A stretch of DNA of 29,829 bases from a virus. Below, piece by piece: positions 7,888-15,055 of this stretch. The notes below the pieces were generated by a model. The model did not search any database. It had not been told where the DNA came from and saw only the letters and a list, made by a program, of their open reading frames with translations. The translations under genes and the position numbers were made by a program. The stretch covers positions 1-29,829 of IMG/VR virus record IMGVR_UViG_3300003691_000035; one strand, given 5' to 3'. Position 1 is the first letter of the stretch. Each line of letters begins with the position of its first letter.

Positions 7888-8547
7888 TTAGGTGTAATCG
7901 TAGTCGGTGGCGACAGCTACCCGGCCGTCTTCCGTCCGCAGTACGTTCGCCGACAGGAGCTCCAGCTCAACCGGCTCGACCTGCGGGCTGTATTCATTAA
8001 ATTCTACGTTAAAAGTCAGCCGCGCGCCTACCACTTGGAGCACGTTTTGCGCGTCCTGCTGTGGCTGGAATATCGAAACCGCAGCGGGCCAGCGTCGCCA
8101 GACCACGCCCCGGAGTCCGAGATACGTGTACTCTGCTGCCATTAAAATATTCCGGACCAGTCGCACGGCGCGCTGTACTGCCTCGGCGGCGCTCTGGTCT
8201 CCGGCGGTCTGCCCGCCGGGGCTGGCCGCGGCGCTGACGCCGTGGCCGTAACAATCGATGTTAATCCGGGCAGTGCTTTTCTGCCGCTCCATGATGTTGC
8301 TGGCTTTTTCGTCAAACGATGACGAGTCCCACCAGACGTTGACAACCGACGCCTGGTCGCCGTCCTGAAAAACGTCCCACGGGTTCGCGCGTTCCTGGTA
8401 CACGCGCAGTCTCCACAGACCCGGGTCCGGTTTTGCCGCGTTGGTGGCCAGTACGACCTGCGCTGCGGACTCGATTGCCAGGATCGCGGCGATCTGGTCG
8501 CGTACGATCTCGACGGTGTCCTGCTTGTCAATCAGGGGCAGCGTCAC
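7888..8547 (-). CDS. Putative neck / tail-completion protein (219 aa)
   Basis: The start is taken as GTG 8547, overlapping the TGA stop (8544-8546) of the joiner gene in a GTGA junction. A TTG start at 8571 is possible but would overlap more. The protein opens with PLIDKQDTVEIVRDQIAAIL, has a WRLRVYQERANPWDVF beta segment, and ends with a strand-rich part (LTFNVEFNEYSPQVEPVELE). Its place, after the head-tail joiner and before the tail sheath, is where contractile-tail phages keep a tail-terminator or completion protein. I do not recognise a specific family. The role is inferred from position. Confidence 0.6.
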   Translation of the reverse strand: MTLPLIDKQDTVEIVRDQIAAILAIESAAQVVLATNAAKPDPGLWRLRVYQERANPWDVFQDGDQASVVNVWWDSSSFDEKASNIMERQKSTARINIDCYGHGVSAAASPGGQTAGDQSAAEAVQRAVRLVRNILMAAEYTYLGLRGVVWRRWPAAVSIFQPQQDAQNVLQVVGARLTFNVEFNEYSPQVEPVELELLSANVLRTEDGRVAVATDYDYT

Positions 8548-8933
8548 GGGGCCCACGCCTCTAGTAAGCAAACGACTACGCCGAGGGTTCGATCTGGGTC
8601 ACCCTGTCGGACTTTAAACGTGTGCGCGTCGCCGTTGATATCGTCGAACGCTACGAGCCACGGCGCGCTGTCCGTGTCGGCCACGGCGCGCGGTAGCGAG
8701 GTAAAACAGGCCGCCTGTAGAGACGAGATCCGCAACACGATAGACGCGACCCGCCCGGACACCAGTACACCGGTCTCCGGGTCGATCATCTGCGAAATAT
8801 CGTCGGAATATCCGACAAGCGTGTCGTCGGTCAGTCCGTCAGGGTCGGTTAGCGTAATCGGCCAGCCGAACCCGTAGGCGCTATCCTCCAGGATGGCACC
8901 GAGGTCGTTCTCTGCGAGTTCGCGCAGCCCCAC
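8544..8933 (-). CDS. Head-tail joining protein, FII-like (129 aa)
   Basis: The small beta-rich protein reads GLRELAENDLGAILEDSAYG at the start, then WPITLTDPDG and YSDDISQMIDPETGVLVSGR, features of head-tail joiner proteins that bind beneath the portal and dock the tail. Position after the capsid genes and before the tail genes agrees. The start is GTG 8933 and the end overlaps the next gene's GTG. Length fits the lambda FII and related connector proteins (about 115-130 residues). Confidence 0.72.
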   Translation of the reverse strand: MGLRELAENDLGAILEDSAYGFGWPITLTDPDGLTDDTLVGYSDDISQMIDPETGVLVSGRVASIVLRISSLQAACFTSLPRAVADTDSAPWLVAFDDINGDAHTFKVRQGDPDRTLGVVVCLLEAWAP

Positions 8934-8936
8934 GGA

Positions 8937-9269
8937 TCAGCCCCGGAGGACGTGCCCGGACTTTACGAACGCGTCTAGCGCGTCAGTGCCGCCCGCCAGG
9001 TCGTCGGCGGTGATCTCTGCCTCGACGTCGCCGGATAGGATGCCGCGTTTCGACGTAATCGATCGGCCCGGGGCGACGTAGTAGTCGGGGCGTGCGTCTG
9101 CTGCTGCGGCGTCTGCTGCTGCGGCGTCTGCTGCTGCGGCTTCTGCTGCTGCGTCGGCGGCAGACTCCAGCACATCGAGCAGGGTTTCCAGCTCGGCGTT
9201 GGTTAGCCCTTCGGTTGCTGCTGCTGCGTCTAGCACTACGATTGCCGCGATCAGTTCTGCTTCAGTCAT
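8937..9269 (-). CDS. Small Ala-rich protein downstream of capsid gene (FI-like position)
   Basis: The N-terminal 35 residues are an amphipathic helix with a LTNAELETLLDVLES motif. A repetitive Ala/Asp segment follows, encoded by a 15-bp tandem DNA repeat. The C-terminal 48 residues start YYVAPGRSITSKRGIL and end with DALDAFVKSGHVLRG, a small domain seen in several phage head-region proteins. Its place between major capsid protein and head-tail joiner corresponds to lambda FI, a packaging accessory, but sequence similarity to FI is not clear. GAGGG lies upstream of ATG 9269. Function is unassigned. Confidence 0.65.
   Translation of the reverse strand: MTEAELIAAIVVLDAAAATEGLTNAELETLLDVLESAADAAAEAAAADAAAADAAAADARPDYYVAPGRSITSKRGILSGDVEAEITADDLAGGTDALDAFVKSGHVLRG
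9096..9155. repeat. 15-bp tandem repeat inside the Ala-rich gene
   Basis: Three perfect copies of GTCTGCTGCTGCGGC (9096-9110, 9111-9125, 9126-9140) are followed by one degenerate copy (9141-9155). On the minus strand it encodes repeated AADAA units. The 15-bp period keeps the reading frame, so copy number can vary without frameshift. Confidence 0.9.
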
Positions 9270-9290
9270 TGTTCGTCGCCCTCATTACTG

Positions 9291-9312
9291 CCCGGCGGGA
9301 CGTCCCGCCGGG
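9291..9312 (-). terminator. Perfect 22-bp palindrome after the capsid gene (attenuator or mRNA-stability hairpin)
   Basis: The arm CCCGGCGGGA (9291-9300) is followed by CG and the perfect reverse complement (9303-9312). It starts 17 bases past the capsid stop in the direction of transcription. No U-tract follows on the minus strand, so it is not a classical terminator; it may attenuate transcription or protect the 3' end of the abundant capsid message. Confidence 0.6.
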
Positions 9313-9329
9313 TGTTAGTGGTGTCTCGT

Positions 9330-10427
9330 TTACAGCTGGGTGATTAAACAGCCGTAGGTATCGATTGCGGTCGGGATCATCAACGGACGCGCGCCGACAC
9401 CGCCGAACAGCTGCTCGCCGTCTGCGGACAGCCACGCGTTAACGAATAGATCCATCCCGCCCGCGCCGTTTGAGATACGGCCTGGCAGCTCGGGCAATAG
9501 CCGGGCAGCTCCGCCGCCCATTAGCGCGCCGATGTTCGGGATAGCTCCGAAGGTGGCGTCGAGCCGGCCGGACGATGCCCGAACGATTACGTTGCCGCCG
9601 TCGATATAAAGTTCCTTGTTCCCGGTCTGCGCATTTTTAAAGCGGCCGCCGTATGTCCAGACGTCGTAGCGGTAGTTCCCGATCTCGACGATCCCGCGGA
9701 ACGAGCCGCCGTCGCTGCGCATTTGCATCGGCGATATGGTGCCCAGGTCGATGCGGCGGATATCGAACCGCTTCTGAACGTCGGCGTTGCTGATGAATTT
9801 CTCAAACGCGTCGATGCCCATGATCAGCTGATCCGGGCCGGCCAGGCCGTCGTCGCGGATCTGCTCGGCCAGCGCGCTGATATCGGCGAGCATCTGCGCG
9901 CCGGTAGCGGTGGCCCACGAAACGCCCGAGGTCGGGAAGTGGCTCGACTTTGGTTTGTAGTCCAGCGCGTACAGCACAGCGCCGGCGCTATCGGTTAGCG
10001 AGACCTTGCCGGTCTGCAGTACCTGCGACGCCTGCTGCTCGTTAGCGCGGCGAATTTTCGCCTCGACTTTTGTCATTCCCGAAAAAATGCGGGTGATTAC
10101 GTTCGCCCGGAAGTCTGGTGACTGGAACGGGTCCTGCCCGGGCATGCGCTTGAGCAGGTCGAACGAATTTACCGGGACCTCTTCCTTGAACACGGGCGGC
10201 TTGAACCCTTTGTTCGTGTAAATGTCGGCAGAGTTGGCGCGATACCCCGCGCTCAGGTCCTGCACGACGATAGCGACGTCCTCGTCGCTCCGTACAATAT
10301 CGATCTCCACCTCTTCCGAGGTGTGGAAATTCTGCGGGGGGCTCTGGAAAAACCCGGACAGAAAAAGAGTCGGCTGCGCCATCTGGTTATAGACGGGAAT
10401 CAGCTTGCTGGTGGTTGCTCCGCTCAT
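9330..10427 (-). CDS. Major capsid protein, lambda gpE family
   Basis: This 365-residue protein is the main head shell subunit (HK97 fold). Family features include the N-terminal TLFLSGFFQSPPQNFHTSEE, the EVEIDIVRSDEDVAIVVQDL strand, the FDLLKRMPGQDPF region, the NVITRIFSGMTKVEAKIRRA spine helix and the DQLIMGIDAFEKFISNADV A-domain helix. Lambda gpE has 341 residues. The gene follows the decoration gene exactly as D-E in lambda, with AGGAG ahead of ATG 10427. A strong palindrome follows its stop. Confidence 0.94.
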   Translation of the reverse strand: MSGATTSKLIPVYNQMAQPTLFLSGFFQSPPQNFHTSEEVEIDIVRSDEDVAIVVQDLSAGYRANSADIYTNKGFKPPVFKEEVPVNSFDLLKRMPGQDPFQSPDFRANVITRIFSGMTKVEAKIRRANEQQASQVLQTGKVSLTDSAGAVLYALDYKPKSSHFPTSGVSWATATGAQMLADISALAEQIRDDGLAGPDQLIMGIDAFEKFISNADVQKRFDIRRIDLGTISPMQMRSDGGSFRGIVEIGNYRYDVWTYGGRFKNAQTGNKELYIDGGNVIVRASSGRLDATFGAIPNIGALMGGGAARLLPELPGRISNGAGGMDLFVNAWLSADGEQLFGGVGARPLMIPTAIDTYGCLITQL

Positions 10428-10468
10428 GGCGTGGCGCTCCTGGTGCTATCGGCTACTGGGGCCAGTGG

Positions 10469-10870
10469 TTACTGGTTGTCCTGACTGTTGAGTTCCTGCA
10501 CGTCGATCGAAACGAGCGTATAGGCGCGGAGTTGATCCAGTACGGCGTCGTCGACGTTGCTGGCGTCCCCGTCGGCGTCAATGGCCAGCCGTTCGGCGCG
10601 AACTGAACCGGACACCATGTCGCGGATTGCCTCGTCGCCTGCGCCGGTCGCGGTGACAGCGTACGTCAGGATCGCTTTCGGGATGCCGTTCTCATTGGCT
10701 ACGCCGCCCTTAACGTACGGGACGAGCTTCAGGGACACCGAGTCGCGGGCGAGGATCGTGCCCTCGATTACGGTTCCGGCACCCGCGAAGGCCAGCAGGT
10801 CGTCTCGGAACTGCCCATCTTTCAGGATGATGCTGCCGAGGTCTACGTTTTCGATTGCGATGTTCGCCAT
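10469..10870 (-). CDS. Head decoration protein, lambda gpD-like
   Basis: At 133 residues this is slightly longer than lambda gpD (110), which binds as trimers at the threefold axes of the expanded capsid and stabilises it. It shows the expected sequence of a flexible N terminus, the FAGAGTVIEGTILARDS start of the beta-tulip domain, then LVPYVKGGVANENGIPKAIL and TYAVTATGAGD. The extra C-terminal part (LRAYTLVSIDVQELNSQDNQ) contains another strand. It lies between the protease/scaffold gene and the capsid gene, as in lambda. The CCGGAG ribosome binding site overlaps the end of the protease gene. Confidence 0.9.
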   Translation of the reverse strand: MANIAIENVDLGSIILKDGQFRDDLLAFAGAGTVIEGTILARDSVSLKLVPYVKGGVANENGIPKAILTYAVTATGAGDEAIRDMVSGSVRAERLAIDADGDASNVDDAVLDQLRAYTLVSIDVQELNSQDNQ

Positions 10871-10875
10871 GTCCG

Positions 10876-11214
10876 TTACTCCGGGTTGTATCCGAGTTTA
10901 GCAGCGACAAGGTCGACCACTTCGCCGACCCCCTGGTCGTCGCTCTGTTGGTCGGCGGCGTCAGCGGCGGACGTGTCGTCGCCCTCGCGCGCCTGCTGGT
11001 CGCCGCGATTCATGCCGGCGGCGGTGTATGTGGCGTGCAGCGCGGCGGTCATTTCGGTGCCGTCTTTAGCTGCAGCCAGCGCGGTTTTCATGTCGCCGGA
11101 CGCTTCTCCGAGGATCAGGTGCGCTGATACGCGATCCCGCTCGGCGGCGGTGCCGTCCTCGCGGACAGCCGCATACACTGCGGGGTGTTCTGCTTGTAGG
11201 GTTGCCTTGTCCAT
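10876..11214 (-). CDS. Nested scaffold protein (Nu3-like), internal start in the protease gene
   Basis: An in-frame ATG at 11214 (Met260 of the protease) is preceded at nine bases by GGAG, a good internal ribosome binding site. The product would be 112 residues, beginning MDKATLQAEHPAVYAAVRED, largely helical and highly charged. In lambda, Nu3 scaffold is made the same way from within gene C. Presence of both the site and the domain boundary supports independent translation; expression itself is not shown by the sequence. Confidence 0.72.
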   Translation of the reverse strand: MDKATLQAEHPAVYAAVREDGTAAERDRVSAHLILGEASGDMKTALAAAKDGTEMTAALHATYTAAGMNRGDQQAREGDDTSAADAADQQSDDQGVGEVVDLVAAKLGYNPE

Positions 11215-11991
11215 GCTTTTCGTCTCCGACGAGGTTGGTACCGGCTGGCGCTTCGCGCCCGCTACGGTGTCGATCATGCCGCGCTGTCGCGCAGCCTCGG
11301 CCAGCAGTGTAGCACCCTGACCAAAATTTTTGTTGACATTTTCGATTGACGTACTTCGCCCCGTAGCGATGGCATCCGCGAACAGTTCGTGCAGCGCGTC
11401 CAGCTCCTCGACTACCACGGCCTGCCCGGCTGCTGTCGCCAGGTCCGGGCGTTTCTTCGGCGCTGCCGTGCTGGCCAGCTGCACGACGGTCGGGTCGATG
11501 CGTCCGGCGACTGCTATGCCGATGCTACCGATCCGCGCCGCGCGGTTGCCCGCCTCGATGGTGTCGGCCTGTGCGGCGAGCGCGTAGGCTGCAGACGCGG
11601 CCACGTTGCTGACGCGAGCGGTGATCGGTTTGGTGGCCGCCTCCAGCGCGGCGATGGTGTCGAACAGCCCGTCGATAGTTCCGCCGGGGCTGTCAACCGA
11701 CAACACGACCCGGGATACGCCCGGGTCCTGCTCGGCCGCAGCCAGTGCTGCAGTGATCTCCGGATACGTCGTGTTCCCGCCGCCGAACAGCATCGCGAAG
11801 AAATCCGGCCGGTTAGTGAGTACGCCCGCGACGGCGATGTCCGCCACGTCCCCGGCGACGGTCAGCAGGCGCGGAGCGCCCCCCTCACTGTCGCCGAACC
11901 GCGCCGCGAACGCGTCGACCTGCGCGGCGGTCGGCGTGTAGCCGCTCGCCTGTTCTATGTTCTGCAGTACGCTCTGCTCTAGTAGCCACAT
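10876..11991 (-). CDS. S49-family capsid maturation protease with C-terminal scaffold (lambda gpC-like)
   Basis: The protease domain (about residues 40-245) is of the SppA/ClpP-fold type. The oxyanion-region motif VVLSVDSPGGTIDGLF lies near residues 96-110, and the nucleophile is probably Ser133 in SNVAASAAYALAA. It would cleave scaffold and portal N termini during head maturation. After residue 260 comes a helical, charged, Ala/Asp/Gln-rich tail typical of a scaffold. Lambda gpC is 439 residues and has the same arrangement, with Nu3 nested inside. AGGAG precedes ATG 11991. It lies upstream of the decoration and capsid genes in canonical order. Confidence 0.92.
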   Translation of the reverse strand: MWLLEQSVLQNIEQASGYTPTAAQVDAFAARFGDSEGGAPRLLTVAGDVADIAVAGVLTNRPDFFAMLFGGGNTTYPEITAALAAAEQDPGVSRVVLSVDSPGGTIDGLFDTIAALEAATKPITARVSNVAASAAYALAAQADTIEAGNRAARIGSIGIAVAGRIDPTVVQLASTAAPKKRPDLATAAGQAVVVEELDALHELFADAIATGRSTSIENVNKNFGQGATLLAEAARQRGMIDTVAGAKRQPVPTSSETKSMDKATLQAEHPAVYAAVREDGTAAERDRVSAHLILGEASGDMKTALAAAKDGTEMTAALHATYTAAGMNRGDQQAREGDDTSAADAADQQSDDQGVGEVVDLVAAKLGYNPE

Positions 11992-12010
11992 GGCTTGTTC
12001 TCCTGTTCGT

Positions 12011-13096
12011 TTACGTGTCGGCTAGCCGGTGCAGCCCGACGATAGAATTCCCGACAGTTACCGTGCCCGCAATATCAGACGCCGCCCACATTGACAGCTT
12101 GTCCCCCGCCAGAACTGAAAAGATACCTGTGGCGGTCGTCGTGGTGGCTTTGTTGTTGTTCGCCTGGCTGTTCGGCACTGGCGAAGGCGCGAAGAGTAGC
12201 TGCCCGGCGCGCTCTATGGCTAGCGCGAAGGTCACCGTCGCGCCGTTTGCGGAGTGGCGAAACGTGATCCAGCCGCCCGGCACAACGTAGTCGCCGCCGA
12301 TCTCGATAACTATCGCGGCGCCGTCTACCGAAATCTGGTGCAAAGGCGGGTTACTGGCGTACGCGGCGACCTTGTAGAAACCGCCAAACGGACCCGGGCC
12401 GGCCACTTGCGGAGTTAGCGGCGGGTTCATCGTGTCGTTGCCGCTCGGGTGCGCCAGCACGGCTACTGTGTAGGGGTCAGGGTCGCCGGAGTCGCGTTTC
12501 TCGATCTGCATCGAGCCGTACGGCTGCACGACTGGGGCGCCCTGCGCACCTCCGCCACCGTTGCCTGGGCTGAACGGGGCGCTTGGTGTCGGTACGGCGA
12601 TCCGCCCGATTTTGCGGCGCTTGCCGTTGATTGCTACGATCAGTTCGTTTTTGTCCAGACTAACGCTGGTTATGCTCTCGCCGTCCTTGCCGTCGCGGCC
12701 ATTACGTCCCGCCTTTCCGTCCTTACCGTCTCGGCCTGCCTTGCCCTGCGCGCCTTGCGTACCGGCTGCGCCTGGCGCCCCGGGTTCTGCCGCTTCGGGT
12801 GCCGGCATGCGGGCGTGAACAACCGCTGCCACGTCGGCAACGCTAACCGGTGGCGCGTCGCGGCCGTCTCTCGGCTCCGGGAGTCTGGACAGCACGTCAG
12901 CGACCAGCGCGCCGGTGTCGATCGGTTCGGGGTCGGCGGGCGCGGGGATCTGCGCGATAATGTCCTCGATATCGGGGGTCGACCCGTCCCGGCCATCCCG
13001 GCCATCTGCGGCGACGGGTAGCCCCTCGATCTGTGCGCGTAGCTCGCTGATCTCGTCGCGCATCGCCTGGAATGCGGCTAAAATTTTCTCAGTCAT
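12011..13096 (-). CDS. Collagen-like head fibre or decoration protein (361 aa)
   Basis: Residues 1-25 form a predicted coiled coil (KILAAFQAMRDEISELRAQI). Short GRDG motifs follow at residues 32-38. Residues 106-141 consist of 12 uninterrupted Gly-X-Y triplets (beginning GAPGAAGTQGAQ and ending GRDGKDGES), enough to form a collagen-like triple helix. A short beta segment (ELIVAINGKRRKIGRI) precedes a Gly-rich linker, and the C-terminal 150 residues look like a jelly-roll trimer domain (WITFRHSANGATVTFALAIE). Such trimeric fibres are found on heads of several phages. Location between portal and protease, overlapping the portal stop, points to a head rather than tail part. Function is inference. 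Confidence 0.75.
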   Translation of the reverse strand: MTEKILAAFQAMRDEISELRAQIEGLPVAADGRDGRDGSTPDIEDIIAQIPAPADPEPIDTGALVADVLSRLPEPRDGRDAPPVSVADVAAVVHARMPAPEAAEPGAPGAAGTQGAQGKAGRDGKDGKAGRNGRDGKDGESITSVSLDKNELIVAINGKRRKIGRIAVPTPSAPFSPGNGGGGAQGAPVVQPYGSMQIEKRDSGDPDPYTVAVLAHPSGNDTMNPPLTPQVAGPGPFGGFYKVAAYASNPPLHQISVDGAAIVIEIGGDYVVPGGWITFRHSANGATVTFALAIERAGQLLFAPSPVPNSQANNNKATTTTATGIFSVLAGDKLSMWAASDIAGTVTVGNSIVGLHRLADT

Positions 13097-14738
13097 CGGT
13101 CTGCTCGGCTAGGTAGTCGTCGATCGCCGCTTCCAGCTCGTCGGTAGCCACGCTGGCGGTCGGTTCGCGGTTGTCGCTGGTCCCGAGCGCTGCCATTTCT
13201 CGGCGTAGCTCCAGGATCGGCGCCAGTGCTTCGGCTAGCTGCTCGTTTTCGCGTTTCAGGCGCTGTGTGTTCTTGCTGAATTTGGTCCCGGTGGTAATCC
13301 GCGATTCGCGTGCCCGCGTCGAGTACCCGCCCGCGACCAGTAGGTCGGACGCTTTGACCTGCTTGAGCTGGTCGGTCGACGGCTTAATCGACCCGTACCA
13401 GTCCGCGCTGGTCCACGCGGCGAACTTGTCGTATTGCGCCGGGTCGCGCCATGCGTCCAGCAAACCGGGCGCGATGACCGCCCTGTTTAGCGTTTCGCTG
13501 ACCAGCCACTCGGTATAGACCGGCGCGCAGAACGTCTCGCCGAACTCCGACCAGATCCTATTCAGGTAGATCTTGAATTCGTTTATTGCCGCCTGGCTGG
13601 CGCTGTAGTTGTTGGAGAACGCCAGCCGCAGGATCTCCGGCGGGATCTCGTTCGCCCACGCTACGGACTGGATGATCGCCTCCTCGAACGTGCCGAAATT
13701 TACGTCTGTGCCTTCGCCGCCTTTTAGTACCGGCTCCTCGCCGTGCTGCAGCTCCTCGATAACGAGGCCAGGGAGCTGCTGCGCAATGTTGAACTTCCGC
13801 GGGGTACCTTTCGTCGTGTCATCAGAGACGCTAGCTGTGCCGCGTTTAACCGCGCCGCCTGTCATTGGTAGTGTGCCCGGCTTGTCCTGTGTTTTCTTGA
13901 TGAACATGGCCAGAATCGAATTTATAACCGCTTTGCGCTGCGCAGAGTCCCGGTATCTGTCGACCTCGCGGAGGGACTGCAGCACCAGCGACAGCAGCGG
14001 TTGGCCGCGCACGTCGTCGAGGCGCCTGTCGGTGCCGAACACCAACCAGGCTACGCGCCGCCCGGACCGCTCGCCGTATGCCGGGAGGCGTTTGTACGTG
14101 CCGTCGGTCTGCCTGACGTGGTACGCAGCCACGCGGCCGCGTCGGTCGTGTTCTACGCCGTGCGTGATCGTGTGGCCTTTTCGTATGTTCTTTTCGCCGC
14201 CTAATGGCGTGTTGACTGCGCCGCCCCGTACCAGCTGCACGGTCGGCGAGCGGGTCGTGCGGTTCATGTGCAACACGACCAGCACATCGCCCTCGACCAG
14301 CGCCTCCATGCGGGCGGATCTCTGCAACGCGCCGAACGTGTTGACGCCGAGCCGGTCACAGGCGGCGGGCGTTTTGCCCCACAGTCCGAACCGGTTCTCG
14401 GTGATCTCTGTCCAGTCCTGCAGGCTGTCGGTCGGTACGCCTAGCACCTGCTCGTCGGGTGCGGACTCGGGAGTCAGTCCGGTGTTAATTTCGTTTGTTA
14501 CGAGTCGGCGGATGATGCCGCGCGCGTAGTGGTTGCTGTTGAACAGCTGCGCGGAGCGTGCCCGCAGCGTCCAGTAGTCGACGGACTGGATCTGGGTGTC
14601 GCCGAACCCGCCGAAGAACTTGTCGCCGTCCAGATTCGTGTCTACCCACGGCGCGGACGCCACGTACTCGGGCAGGTCGTCAACTGCTACCGCCGGCACG
14701 GCGGGCGGAGGTGGGCGGAACCAGTCGAGCCAACTCAC
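13089..14738 (-). CDS. Portal protein, lambda gpB family
   Basis: This 549-residue protein should form the dodecameric portal, the channel for DNA packaging and ejection and the docking site of terminase. Lambda-family features include RARSAQLFNSNHYARGIIRR near residues 60-80, LVTNEINTGLTPES, a WTEITENRFGLWG helix, GDVLVVLHMNR, and the crown/stem region NEIPPEILRLAFSNNYSAS with INEFKIYLNRIWSEFGE. Lambda gpB is 533 residues. It starts at ATG 14738, overlapping the stop of the gpW-like gene, and its C-terminal Glu/Leu-rich tail may be trimmed by the protease. Confidence 0.94.
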   Translation of the reverse strand: MSWLDWFRPPPPAVPAVAVDDLPEYVASAPWVDTNLDGDKFFGGFGDTQIQSVDYWTLRARSAQLFNSNHYARGIIRRLVTNEINTGLTPESAPDEQVLGVPTDSLQDWTEITENRFGLWGKTPAACDRLGVNTFGALQRSARMEALVEGDVLVVLHMNRTTRSPTVQLVRGGAVNTPLGGEKNIRKGHTITHGVEHDRRGRVAAYHVRQTDGTYKRLPAYGERSGRRVAWLVFGTDRRLDDVRGQPLLSLVLQSLREVDRYRDSAQRKAVINSILAMFIKKTQDKPGTLPMTGGAVKRGTASVSDDTTKGTPRKFNIAQQLPGLVIEELQHGEEPVLKGGEGTDVNFGTFEEAIIQSVAWANEIPPEILRLAFSNNYSASQAAINEFKIYLNRIWSEFGETFCAPVYTEWLVSETLNRAVIAPGLLDAWRDPAQYDKFAAWTSADWYGSIKPSTDQLKQVKASDLLVAGGYSTRARESRITTGTKFSKNTQRLKRENEQLAEALAPILELRREMAALGTSDNREPTASVATDELEAAIDDYLAEQTDD

Positions 14739-14989
14739 CAGCCAGGCGCCACGGTTACTGCGCCGCCGGTCAGGCGTGCTTGCTGGGTCGTCAGTCGGTT
14801 GTAGAGGCTGTCGAGCATTTTATTCAATTCCGGGATCTCTGCGCGCGTGACGGTCTGCCGCGACTGCCCTGTGTCGAGTATGTAGCTCTGCACGCCGCCC
14901 TGCTTGCCGATGGCCAGCAACGCGTCCTCGTAGGCGACGATCTGCTTTTTTGTTGCGGCAATCCGTTCCTGCAGAAATTGTCGGTCCAT
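14735..14989 (-). CDS. gpW-like head-tail joining protein (84 aa)
   Basis: The small protein is helix (residues 1-28), short hairpin (VQSYILDTGQSRQTVTRAEI), helix (PELNKMLDSLYNRLTTQQA), which is the two-helix and hairpin plan of lambda gpW. gpW closes the portal ring after packaging. It sits between terminase large subunit and portal as in lambda A-W-B. It overlaps the portal start by an ATGA junction. Sequence identity to gpW is not obvious, so the assignment is from fold pattern and order. Confidence 0.75.
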   Translation of the reverse strand: MDRQFLQERIAATKKQIVAYEDALLAIGKQGGVQSYILDTGQSRQTVTRAEIPELNKMLDSLYNRLTTQQARLTGGAVTVAPGW

Positions 14990-15055
14990 TGCGCGGGCGC
15001 TGCCTCGGTTGGGTGTAGCGTTACCTTGCCACTGTACTGCCTGCGGTTCGGGTGG

